Source of the DNA: Papilionanthe hookeriana x Papilionanthe teres
Lineage: Eukaryota > Streptophyta > Magnoliopsida > Asparagales > Orchidaceae
Direction of reading: 5' to 3'
Length of the DNA: 64,000 nucleotides
Assembly: GCA_022702705.1 (NCBI GenBank)
Contig: CM040428.1
Location: 91,508,287 to 91,572,286, forward strand
A program made the translations under genes and the position numbers. Positions 28,501 through 38,895 of this stretch are shown here, one piece after another. The notes under the pieces were generated by a model. The model was not told the origin of the DNA and did no database searches. It saw nothing but the letters and a program-made list of their open reading frames with translations. Numbering within the stretch: position 1 is the stretch's first letter; each line of letters starts with the position of its first letter.

Positions 28501-30715
28501 TCGATGAGTTAGTAATTGGGTCGACGATTGACCATTTTGACTAAAGTTGATTTTCTCGTCGATGGATCGAGTAAATAACCATTTTGACGATGTTGACTTT
28601 TTTGTCGAAAGTTCATCTGTTTGGTCGATGGGATTGTCGTTAGATTCGAAAATTGATTATTTTGACCAAATTGACTTTTTAGTCGAAAAGTTGAGCTATT
28701 TAGATCGATGTGTTTGTCATTGGGTCGACGATTGATCATTTTAACCAAAGTTGACTTTTTGGTCGAAGTTGACTTTTTGGATCGATAAATGGTCATTTGG
28801 TCGAAAATTGATTATTTTGACTAAAACTGAATTTTTGGTCGAAGTTTACCTGTTAGATTGATGGTGGTGTCATTGTGTCGAAATTGACCATTTTGACCAA
28901 AGTTGACTTTTTGGTTAAAGGTTGATTTATTGGGTCGATGGGTTAGTCATCGGGTAAAGGATTGACCATTTTGTGCGAAACTTGACTTTTTGGTTTGAGT
29001 TTGACTATCGGGACAATAATTGGTTAATTGAGTCGAAATTGAAATTATTTTGACCAAAATTGACTTTTTGGTCGAAGGTTGACCTATTAGAGTTAATGGG
29101 CTGGTCATTGGGTCAAGGATTGACCATTTCGACCAACGTTGACTTTTTCATCCAAAGTTAACATTTCGGGTCAATGAGTTGGTCAATTTCATGAAGGATT
29201 GACCATTTTGACTAAAGTTAAACTTTTAGCTTGAGAGATTTGGCTATTGGATTGATAATTGGTCATTAGGTCGAAGATTGATTATTTTGACTAAAATTGA
29301 ATTTTTGGTCGAAAATTGACTTATTGGAGTCGATGAGTTGAGTCATTATGTAAGAAATTGACCATTTTGACCAAAGTTGGCTTTTGGTCGAAAGTTGACT
29401 GTTAGATCTGATGGTGGATCTAAATTGACAATTTGACCAAAATTCACCTTTTATCAAAAGTTGATCTTTTAGGTTAATGGATTCGTCATTAGATTGATGT
29501 TGATCATTTTAGCCAAAGTTGACTTATTAGTTAAAAGTTGACTGTTAGTTAATGTGTTAGTCATTGGATCGGAAATTGATCATTTTGACCAAAGTTGACT
29601 TCTTGGTCGAAGCTGACTATTAGCATCGATGGGTAGTTCATTTGAGTCAAAGTTGGTGATTTTGACCAAAATTTACTTTTTAGTCAAAAGTTGACCTATT
29701 GGGTCAATGGGTTGGTCTTTGGGTCCAGGATTGACAATTTTGATCAAAATTGACCTGTTGGTCAGAGATTAACCTATTGGGTCAATAATTGGTCATTAGG
29801 TCAAAAATTGAATAGTTTTAACAAAACTAAATTTTTGGTCAAAAGTTGACCCATTGGGTTGACGGGGTTTGTCATTGAGTCAAAAATTGACTATTTTGAC
29901 CAAAGTTGACTTTTTGGTCAGAAGTTGACCTATTTGGTCAATGAGTTGGTAATTGGTTCAAGAATTGACCATTTTGACCAAAGATGACTTTTTGGTCAAA
30001 AGTTGACCAATTGGGTCGATGGGTTGGTCATTGGGCAAAAAATTGACCATTTTGACCAAAGTTGACTTTTTGTCAAAAGTTTACCTATTGGGTCAATGGG
30101 TGGTCATTAGGTCAAAAATTGACTATATTGACTAAAATTGATTTTTTAGTCAAAAGTTGACCTATTGGGTCAATGGGTTTGTCTGGGTTATGGATTGACC
30201 ATTTTGACCAAAGTAGACCTTTTCTATCAGAGATAGACTTATTGGGTCTATATTTGGTATTAATTCAAAGATTGACTATTTTGACCAAAATTACCATTTT
30301 GATCGAAAGTTAACCTATTAGGTCAATGGGTTGGTCATTGGGTTGATGATTGTTCATTTGACTAAAGTTTGCTTTTGGTCAAATTTGACATTGGGTCGAT
30401 GGGTTGGTCATTGGGTCAAAGACTAACATTTTAACAAAAGTTGACTTTTTGGTTAAGGATTGACTTACTGGGTCAATAATTGGTCATTAGTTCATAATTT
30501 GACTATTTTGACCAAAATTGACTTTTTGGTCAAAAGTTGACCTATTGGGTCAATGGGTTTGTCATTGGGTCAGAAATAACCATTTTGACAAAAGTTGACT
30601 TTTGGGTTAAAAGTTTACCAATTGGGTCTATTGGGTGGTCATTAGGTCAAAAATTAACAATTTTGACCAAAATTGACTTCTTGGTTAATAGTCGACCTAT
30701 TGGTTTAATGTGATG
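25564..30715. repeat. satellite higher-order repeat copy 6
   Basis: Collinear HOR copy. Near 27,440-27,470 the ATTTTGGTCAAAAGTTGACA segment is partly duplicated, adding a short tandem stutter that the other copies lack. Its last ~30 bases (GGTTAATAGTCGACC, then TTGGTTTAATGTGATGG) carry variants shared only with the copy at 54,228, which marks the left edge of the 23.5-kb direct repeat. Altered patches include 28,130-29,100 and 29,225-29,680. Confidence 0.95.
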
Positions 30716-33700
30716 GTCATTATGTCAAAAATTAACTATTTTGACTAAAATTGACTTTTTGGTCAAAAGTTGACATTTTGGGTCGATGGGGTGGTCATTA
30801 GGTAAAAAATTTACTATATTGACCAAAATTAACTTTTTGGTCAAAAGTTGACCTATTGTGTCAATGGGTTGCTCATTGTGTCAAGGATTGACTATTTTGA
30901 CTAAAGTTCACTTTTTGATCGAAAGTTGACTGATTAGGTCTTTGAGTCGAGGATTGACCATTTTGATCGAAGTTGACCTTTTTGCCAGAGATTGACTTAT
31001 TGGGCCGATAATTGCTCATTATGTAAAAAAATAACTATTTTGGTCAAAAGTTGACCTATTGGGTCTGTGGGTTGGTCATTGGGTCAAGGATTGACCACTT
31101 TGACCAAACTAGACTTTTTGGTCAAAACTTGACCTATTAAGTTAATGGGTTGGTCATTGGGTCAGAAATTGACCATTTTAAAAAACATGACTTTTTGGTC
31201 AAAAGTTCACTTATTTGGTTAATGAGCTGGTCATTAGGTCAAAAATTAACAATTTTGATAAAAATTAACTTATTGGTTAAAAGTTGAACTATTTGGTCAA
31301 AGGGTTGGTCATTGGGTCAAGATTGACCATTTTGACCAAAGGTAACTTTTTAGTCAAAAGTTGACCTATTGGGTCAAGGGTTGGTCATTGGGCCAATGAT
31401 TGATTGTTTTGATAAAAGTTAACTTTTTGGTCAAAGATTGGCTTAGTGGGTCTATAATTGGTTATTGGGTCAAAAATTGACTATTTTGACCAAAGTTATC
31501 TTTTTGGTCAAAAGTTGACCTATTGGGTCAATGGGTTGGTCATTCTGTCAAGGACTGACCATTTTGACAAAAGTTGACTTTTTGGTCAGAGATTGACTTA
31601 TTGGGCCAGTAATTAGTCATTAGGTTAAAAATTGAGTATTTTGACAAAAATTGAATTTTTGGTCAAACGTTAACCCATTGGGTGAACGACGTGGTCATTG
31701 TGTCAGAAATTGACCATTTTGACCAAAGTTGACTTTTTGGTCAAAAGTTGACTTATTTGGTTAATGAGTTCGTAATTGGGTCAATAATTGACCATTTTGA
31801 TCGAAGATGACATTTTGGTTAAAAGTTGATCCATTGGGTCAATGGGTTGGTCATTAAGTCAAAAATTGATCATTTTGACCAAAGTTGACTTTTTGGTTAA
31901 AAGTTGACGATTGGGTCGATAGGAAGTCATTAAGTCGAAAATTGAATTATTTTGACCAAAATTTAATTTTTGGTCGAAAAGTTGACCCATTGCGTCGACG
32001 GGGTGGTAATTTGGTTAAAAATTTGACAATTTGACCAAAATTAACTTTTTGGTCGAAAGTTAACTTATTAGGTTAATGAGTTGGTCATTAGATCGATGAT
32101 TGACCATTTTGGCTAAAGTTGACTTTTTGGTTAAAGGTTGCTCTATTAGGTGCATGGGTTGTTCATTGGGTCAAAAATTGACGATCTTGACCAAGGTTGA
32201 CTTTTTGAACAAAATTGACAAATTGGGACAATGTGTGGTCATTATGTCAAAAATTGACTATTTTGACCAAAATTGACTTTTTGGTCAAAAGTTGACCTAT
32301 TGGATCAATGGGTTGGTCGTTGGGTCAAGGTTTGACCATTTTGACCAAAGTTGTCTTTTTGGTCAAAAGTTGACCGATTGGGTCAATTGGTTGGTCATTG
32401 GGTCAAGGATTGACCATTTTGACCAAAGTTGACTTTTTGATCAGAGATTTACTTATTGGGTTAATAATTGCTCATTAGGTCAAAAATTGACTATTTTGAC
32501 CAAAATTAAATTTTTGGTCAAAAGTTGACCCATTGGGTCGATGGGGTGGTCATTGGGTCTAAAATTGATCATTTTGACTAAAGTTGACATTTTGGTCAAA
32601 AGTTAACATATTGGGTCAATGAGGGGGGTTATTAAGTAAAAAATTGACTATATTGACCAAAATTAACTTTTGGTCGAAGTTGATCTATTGTGTCGATGGG
32701 TTGGTCATTGTGTCGAGATTGACAATTTTGACTAAAGTTCACTTTTTGGTCTAAAGTTAACTTATTGAGTCAATGAGTTGGTCATTGGATCGAGGATTGA
32801 CCATTTTGACCAAAGTTGACCTTTTGTTCACAAATTTACTTCTTGGGTCGATAATTGGTCATTATATGCTAAAATTATTATTTTGGTCAAAAGTTAACTC
32901 TATTGGGTCTCTTGGTCTGGTCATTATGTCATGGATTGACCATTTTGACCAAATTTGACTTTTTGGTCAATTGTTGACCCATTGGGTTAATGAGCTAGTC
33001 ATTGGGTCAGAAATTGGCCATTTGAATCAAACTTCACTTTTTTGTCAAAAGTTGACTGTTTGGGTTAATGGAGCGGTCATTAGGTCATTGACAATTTTGA
33101 CCAAAATTAACTTTTTACTCAAAATTTGACGTATTGGGTCTATGGGTTGGACATTGGGTCAAGGATTTACCAATTTGAACAAAGTTGACATTTTGGTCAA
33201 AAGTTAACCTATTGGGTTAATTGGTTTTTCATTGAGTAAAAATTTGATCTTTTTGACCAAATTTTAATTTTTGGTCAAAATTTGACGCATTAGTTCAATT
33301 GGGTGGTCATTATGTAAGAAATTGATCATCTTGACTAAACTTGCCTTTTTGTCAATAGTTGATTTTTTGGGTCAATGGGTTGGTCGTTGGGTCAGAAATT
33401 GACAATGGGTTGGTCATTTGGTCAAAAATTGACAATTTTGACCAAACATGACTTTTTGTCAAAAGTTAACCTATTAAGTTAATGGGGTGGTCATTAAGTA
33501 AAAAATTGACTGTTTTGACCAAAATTGACTTTTTAGTCAAAAGTTGACCTATTGGGTCAATGGGTTGTTCATTGGGTCAAGGATTGACCATTTTGACCAA
33601 AGTTGACTATTTGGTCAAAAGTTGACCTATTGGGTCAATGAGTTAGTAATTGGGTCAACGATTGACCATTTTGACCAAAGTTGACTTTCTCGTCATTGGG

Positions 33701-35635
33701 TCGGAAAATAACCATTTTGACCAATGTTGACTTTTTTGTTAAAAGTTCATCTATTTGGTCAATGGGATTGTCATTAGGTCAAAAATTGACTATTTTGACC
33801 AAAATTGACTTTTTGGTCGAAAGTTGAGCTATTTAGTTAATGTGTTGGTCATTGGGTCAAGGATTGATCATTTTAACCAAAGTTGATTTTTTTGTCAGAG
33901 ATTGACAATAAATGGTCATTTGGACTAAAATTGATTATTTTGACCAAAATTAAAATTTTGGTCGAAAGGTTTACTTGTTGGGTCAATGGTGTTGTCATTG
34001 TGATAGAAATTAACCTTTTTGACCAAAGTTGACTTTTTGGTTAAAAGTTGATTCATTGGGTCAATGGGTTGGTCATCGAGTAAAGGATTGACCATTTTGA
34101 GCAAAGTTGACTTTTTGGTTTGAGTTTGACCTATTGGGACAATAATTGGTCAATTGGTCAAAATTGATTATTTTGTCTAAAATTAACTTTTTGGTCAAAG
34201 GTTAAGGATTGACCATTTCAACAAAAAGTTGACTTTTTCGTCCAAAGTTGACATTTTGGGTCAATGAGTTAGTCAAATTTGTGAAGGATTCACCATTTTG
34301 ACTAAAGTTGACTTTTTAGCCAGAGATTGACTTATTGGGTCAATAATTGGTCCTTAGATCAAAAATTGATTATTTTGACCAAAATTGAATTTTTGGTCAA
34401 AAGTTGGCCTGTTAGGTCAATGGGGTGGTCATTATGTAAGAAATTGACCATTTTGACCAAAGTTAGCTTTTTGGTCAAAAGTTGACCTATTTAGGTCAAT
34501 GAGGTGGTCAAAAATTGACATTTTGACCAAAACTCACCTTTTGGTCAAAAGTTGACCTACTAGGTTTTTGGATTGGTCATTGGATCAATGATTGACCAGT
34601 TTGGCCAAAGTTGACTTTTTAGTTCAAAGTTGACCTATTAGGTCAATGTGTTGGTCATTGGGTCGAAATCGACCATTTTGACTTAAGTTAACTTTTTGGT
34701 CAAAAATTAACCTATTGCGTCAATGAGTGTTCATTTGGTCGAAAATTGATTATTTTGACCAAAATTGACTTTTCGGTCGAAAGTTGACTTATTGGATGGG
34801 TTAGTCATTAGGTCCAGGTATGATAATTTTGATCAAAATTGACTTGTTGGTCGGACGATTGACTTATCGGTCAGGTAATTGGTCATTAGGTCAAAAATTG
34901 AATATCTTTAACCAAACTAAATTTTTGGTCAAAGTTGACCCATTGGGTTAATGGGGTTGGTCATTGAGTCAAAAATTGACTATTTTGACGGAAGTTGACT
35001 TTTTGGTTAAAAGTTGACTTATTTGGTCAATGAGTTGGTAATTGGGTCAAGAATTGACCATTTTGACCAAAGATGACTGTTTGATCAAAAGTTGACCAAT
35101 TGGGTCAATGGGTTGGTCATTGGGCTAAAAATTGACCATTTTGACCAAACTTGAATTTTTAGTCAAAAGTTTACCTATTGGGTCAATGGGTGGTCATTAG
35201 GTCTATTTTGACCAAAATTAATTTTTTGGTCAAAAGTTCACCTATTGGGTCAATGGGTTTGTCTGGGTTAAGGATTAACCATTTTGACCAAAGTAGACCG
35301 TTTCTATCAGAGATAGACTTATTGGGTCAATAATTGGTCATTAATTCAAAAATTGACTATTTTGACCAAAATAACTATTTTGATCGAAAGGTGACATATT
35401 AGGTCAATGGGTTGGTCATTAGGTCAAGGATTGTTCATTTCGACAAAAGTTCACTTTTTGGTCAAAAGTTGACCGATTGGATCAATGGGTTGGTCAATGG
35501 GTCAAGGATTGACCATTTTAACAAAAGTTGACTTTGGGGTTAGGGATTGACTTACTGGGTCAATAATTGGTCATTAGGTCAAAATTTGACTATTTTGACC
35601 AAAATTGACTTTTTGGTCAAAAGTTGACCATTGGG
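30716..35635. repeat. satellite higher-order repeat copy 7, interrupted at its 3' end
   Basis: Collinear with copies 1-6 for about 4.9 kb. It then breaks off in the monomer that in other copies reads TTGACCTATTGGGTCAATGG followed by GTTTGTCATTGGGTC. The HOR resumes with the very next segment at 41,559. This copy has private features, for example a deletion in the AGAGATTGAC/AATAAATGG region near 33,900 and a shortened segment near 34,195-34,215. The copy at 54,257 shares them. Confidence 0.95.
35624..35635. repeat. short direct repeat at left insertion junction
   Basis: TTGACCATTGGG lies at the satellite/insert boundary and recurs at 41,559-41,570 on the other side of the 5.9-kb block. Other HOR copies have this segment once, as TTGACC(T)ATTGGG. 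It may be a target-site duplication or simply microhomology within the repeat. Confidence 0.55.
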
Positions 35636-35660
35636 ATCAATAGGCATTAAGCTTTTATCA

Positions 35661-35683
35661 ATTGAGTAACAAGGAGCTCGGAG
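35661..35683. repeat. left arm of 23-bp inverted repeat
   Basis: These 23 bases, containing GAGTAACAAGGAGCTCGGAG, are the exact reverse complement of 39,856-39,878. The arms are ~4.2 kb apart inside the insertion block. A separate 25-bp direct repeat starts 43 bp downstream (35,726-35,750) and matches 39,870-39,894, overlapping the right arm. Both therefore probably derive from one sequence that was copied and partly inverted. Confidence 0.85.
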
Positions 35684-35725
35684 TATAATATAACAAGTAA
35701 CAAAGATCCCAAATTTGGCTATTTA

Positions 35726-35750
35726 TTACTCAATTTTTAGGCTCCCAACT
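35726..35750. repeat. 25-bp direct repeat shared with the LTR-like region
   Basis: Contains ACTCAATTTTTAGGCTCCCA and is identical to 39,870-39,894. Together with the adjacent inverted copy at 35,661-35,683 it suggests a small scrambled piece of the minus-strand element's LTR at the left edge of the block. Confidence 0.85.
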
Positions 35751-35767
35751 TTAATATTTTAAAATCT

Positions 35768-36022
35768 ATGAAGTATCTCTCAATGGAAAAAGATAATGAA
35801 TGCTTTAGAATGGAGGTCTGTGATTACTTGAGAAACGATTATTTTGAAAATATATTTGAAAAAGAAGAAGAATATAAAAATATGTTTGAAGAAGAAAGTG
35901 AAGATGAAGAAAATTCAGATAGTAAGAAGAATGAAGATATGGAATATGTTCAGGAGAGATTCGAAATATTAGACACTATGGAAGATGGAGATAAAAGCTT
36001 AATTTCATCTATCATTAAATAG
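35768..36022 (+). CDS. unrecognised acidic 84-residue ORF
   Basis: I do not recognise this protein. The frame starts MKYLSMEKDNECF and ends SLISSIIK. Roughly residues 28-58 are strongly acidic (runs such as EKEEEYKNMFEEE and ESEDEEN), giving a low-complexity, probably helical or disordered segment. There is no signal peptide, membrane span or recognisable catalytic motif. No clear promoter is seen; the ATG follows an AT-rich stretch. A T-rich run ending in CAG (36,029-36,037) just after the stop could be a splice acceptor, so this might be an exon. The ORF lies ~120 bp upstream of a Ty1/copia RNase H tail in the same orientation, so it could also belong to that element or be host sequence caught by it. 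The frame is kept in the second copy (59,311-59,565) with one change, Ser to Pro near the end. Confidence 0.35.
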   Translation: MKYLSMEKDNECFRMEVCDYLRNDYFENIFEKEEEYKNMFEEESEDEENSDSKKNEDMEYVQERFEILDTMEDGDKSLISSIIK

Positions 36023-36140
36023 TTTATTTCCTTTCAGTCTAAGCGGTACTTTTCTATCACACAATAGGCCCGAAGCATTCCTCCACCTCAACCAACTAAC
36101 TTGAATTCTACTATTAACATCTCTTTATAAAAGAAAAAAA

Positions 36141-36284
36141 CTAGAAAATGACCTGATTTGTGCTCCATATTTATCCATAAGAAATCAACTGACTGACATA
36201 TTTACCAAAAGATTCTGCAACCCAACATTTAAAAAAAATATCATAAACAAATTTGGAATGATAGATATCTATCATCTAGTTTGA
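36141..36284 (+). pseudogene. Ty1/copia polyprotein 3' end (RNase H tail), fragment
   Basis: In frame from 36,141 the translation includes NQLTDIFTKRFCNPTF and, further on, KFGMIDIYHLV before a TGA stop at 36,282-36,284. This matches the conserved end of Ty1/copia polyproteins (the 'LADIFTK' block and the hydrophobic tail of the RNase H region), which act in reverse transcription of the element. Upstream residues (LENDLICAPYLSIR) also fit the family, but the frame is lost at a run of A at 36,134-36,140, and nothing of integrase or reverse transcriptase is visible further left. It is a dead 3' fragment. It is followed directly by a polypurine tract and LTR, which confirms the orientation. The second copy at 59,684 carries further frame damage. 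Confidence 0.85.
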
Positions 36285-36292
36285 TCATCCAG

Positions 36293-36304
36293 TTTGAGGG
36301 GGAA
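36293..36304 (+). other. polypurine tract of the copia element
   Basis: TTTGAGGGGGAA lies just after the polyprotein stop and just before the LTR start. This is the usual Ty1/copia arrangement for plus-strand priming. Confidence 0.8.
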
Positions 36305-36599
36305 TATTGAATATCCAATCCAATCATTGCAAATAACTAAAGGCACACGGATAAAGATTTTGTATTGTTGGATATATTTACTTGTGCCTTAAAATAACAA
36401 CGAATGTAAGGCATAGATCTAGGCTCTGTACAATTACATTGATTTCTCTATGACCCTTGGATTGTAATCCACATACTTTCCTATAGGATTGCCAACCCCT
36501 AATTATTCTTCCATCATTTTTGATTTATTCTTATTTTGTAATGCCTCCAGGCGCTGAATAAATATATTGCCCAATACTTATTTTCTATAGTGATAAACA
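36305..36599 (+). mobile_element. Ty1/copia 3' LTR
   Basis: Starts TATTGAATATCC directly after the polypurine tract (copia LTRs in plants commonly start TGTTGAATATCC, so the first bases look decayed). It contains an AATAAA at 36,557-36,562, consistent with a polyadenylation signal, and plausibly ends in AAACA near 36,599, giving ~295 bp. The end is a judgement; no partner 5' LTR is in the window. The second copy (59,849-60,144) has nearly the same length. Confidence 0.65.
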
Positions 36600-38872
36600 A
36601 GTTGTAACTAGCATTGCTAAAGATTGTGCTTGTCATTGTCCAATAATAACATCTTCTAAAATTAAATAGCCACTAAACAATACAACTTTGTTCCTGTCCA
36701 AATCATAATAGTAATAATGTCTTATAAATTTGAATACAAATGACTAAAACACGATACAAACTAATATATATTTTCTGTTATACATATCCTTAGTTACCTT
36801 CTCATTCACTATATACAATTTTTTTCCTTTTACTTAGCTAACTTAAATGATCTTTTCCCAGAAATGCATATCAATAAATGTGGCGAGTCATCCGATAGAA
36901 TTAGTGGTTTATAATAGGTCATATGATATTAGCTACTCTAAGAATAGTAATAGTATGCATGCACGCCATTAAGCGAGTAACATGTTCTTTTGATAAGAGT
37001 TTTAATAATGGATCTGTTTAATATATTCAGCTATAAGAAAGAACACCTGTCTAGTAACATGATCTTCTGAAAGGAAACTTATCGTTATATGCCATATCTT
37101 ATGTTTTAATAGAGTAAACCCGTCATAAGTCGCTGCTTAATTTGTACCACTTATGACACTTATTTTCATATCCTTTTCCTAATTTGAAAAAAAAAAGGTG
37201 ATAACTTTATGCACGGGTGTGCATATCCTCAGCAAGTACCATAAAAAGGGGCTTTCCATCATTCAACATATATTTTATGTTTTAACATATTCATTACATT
37301 TATCTTGTACATATATTTCTGAAATAAGATGAATTTCATCCAATATTTATAAGATTATGAACATGGTTGTATTAGTTCAAGCGAATGTTCATTTAGTCAT
37401 TTTTCAATGACAAGATGCATGATTAAATTTATCAAATGTATATTCGGAAGGGTATATCAATCATAATATCAATGTTGAGAAAACGGTCATAATTACTATA
37501 AAATAGGAATATAATTACCAACACTGAGATACGAAAGTAATTTTCTTCAATTTTGTCCCTATCTTCTTGTGCACTTATCTTTATAATCCATTTCCCAATA
37601 CCATGTACAAGAAACACATAATAAAATTCATATCCAACCTTTTATATTTTAACATATCTTAATATTCTCTCCTAAATTAAAATCTTAACTCCTATTAAAT
37701 TTACGTCTATGTAATTGTGATCTTTTATGACTTTTTGGACTATTATTTCCAAGCGATAATTAAATTGCTTGTCGTGTGAAGAAATTAGGCCAAACAAAGA
37801 AATTCTTATCCAGTTAAAACTTAGGCTCCTTAGAACAAATCATTATCCCAACTTGTTTAAAGATTAAATTTTAATGCTATTAGTAAAATATTTTTGAATT
37901 TATCGTTAATTTCTCAATTTCTAGATTATTCTCACTAAATAAAATTTCGTATTATTTACCCACTACAATTTTAAATATCAATCAAAACTTTTATATGGGA
38001 CAGTTCGATTAACTAAGGCATGTTTCATTTTATGCACGAACTAGAGATAATTAGGATTACCTTAAATCAAGCTCAAGTGGTGGATGAAGAATGAGATTGA
38101 ATCTTATCACCTGAGAGGGACACTTATATTTTTATTTTTTCTATGAGATACTGACGTGCTTTTGTATGGAATAATCAGGATAAACTACTATCAAGAAGGC
38201 AGACATGTGCACCCCGTTCTTGAGGTCATTAAGGCATACGAAAGGCTCTTACCACCCAGTCGCGAGTGGGTTGATAGGTATCTTGATTCCGACGAGAACT
38301 CAAGTTGTTTTCGGAGGATATTCTCTCACCCACTTCGGGTAAAACGACAATTCGGATGCTGCAGTTAGTGTTATTTTCTATCAAAATTCACGAATCCATC
38401 GTTTAAATTTAATATGAAAATTTTTCCTTAAATTTTAGATCCGAGAAAGTCATATCACGAGGTTTTAGGGATCATTTTAATATTATGTTTTCTATTTCGC
38501 AAAACATTATATATTCCGTTGTATCATTAGAATCCTTCGAGGCTTTCATTTTTTCGGAAGAATGGTGCGGTGATGCCAACACAACCTCTAATTAAGATGA
38601 TGTTCACTCACATTTTGATACGAGTCTCCTTCCTTTTATCATTTATTTATTTTTAATACATTGCCTTTTTTGTAATTCAATTTTATTAGCTTGTTAATGA
38701 TATGCTGTTATGATTAGTAAAAATATAGAACTGCATGGCTAATTTTCAGTTTCAAAACCACCTCTTCAAACAATGGGAGTGTTGATATTTGTATGTTATT
38801 TTGAGGGGTCTAATTATAAAGAAAGAATTGCTTAAAAAAAACCCATCTGATCAAAATGGAGAGAGAAACTTT
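36600..38872. other. AT-rich non-coding interior of the insertion block
   Basis: About 2.3 kb of AT-rich, non-satellite sequence without convincing coding potential. Small open frames (37,432-37,617 minus; 38,156-38,368 plus) show no family features, and the second is not kept in frame in the 61.7-kb copy. If the minus-strand primer-binding site at 38,873 belongs to an LTR element, this would be the start of its interior, but no gag-like protein is readable. It could be an untranslated leader or unrelated DNA. Confidence 0.5.
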
Positions 38873-38890
38873 TCCCCAGCGGAGTCGCCA
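38873..38890 (-). other. LTR-retrotransposon primer-binding site (tRNA-Arg)
   Basis: The plus strand reads TCCCCAGCGGAGTCGCCA, which matches the 3' end plus CCA of plant tRNA-Arg(ACG). The minus strand is therefore a TGG-initial primer-binding site. It lies six bases from TGTTGG at 38,896, whose complement gives a CA-type LTR end. tRNA-Arg priming is known in the Ty3/gypsy Tat/Ogre group of plants, so that lineage is the likeliest, but no protein domain is present to prove it. Confidence 0.8.
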
Positions 38891-38895
38891 AAAAT

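Noticed and set aside
1..35635. Open frames of 60-95 codons throughout the satellite (for example 1581-1853, 15185-15421, 28509-28796)
   Set aside because: They are translations of the repeat monomer on either strand, begin at arbitrary monomers and change with single-base differences between HOR copies.
1..35635. CRISPR-like regular repeats
   Set aside because: The repeated units are contiguous with no unique spacers, and the sequence is eukaryotic.
1..35635. GGTCA/TGACC as nuclear hormone receptor half-sites
   Set aside because: These receptors are animal proteins; in a plant the W-box reading is the relevant one.
37432..38368. Small open frames at 37,432-37,617 (minus) and 38,156-38,368 (plus)
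   Set aside because: No recognisable motifs; the latter is disrupted in the second copy of the block.
38873..38890. A tRNA-Arg gene
   Set aside because: Only the last 18 bases including CCA are present; nuclear tRNA genes do not encode CCA, and the position next to an LTR edge indicates a primer-binding site.
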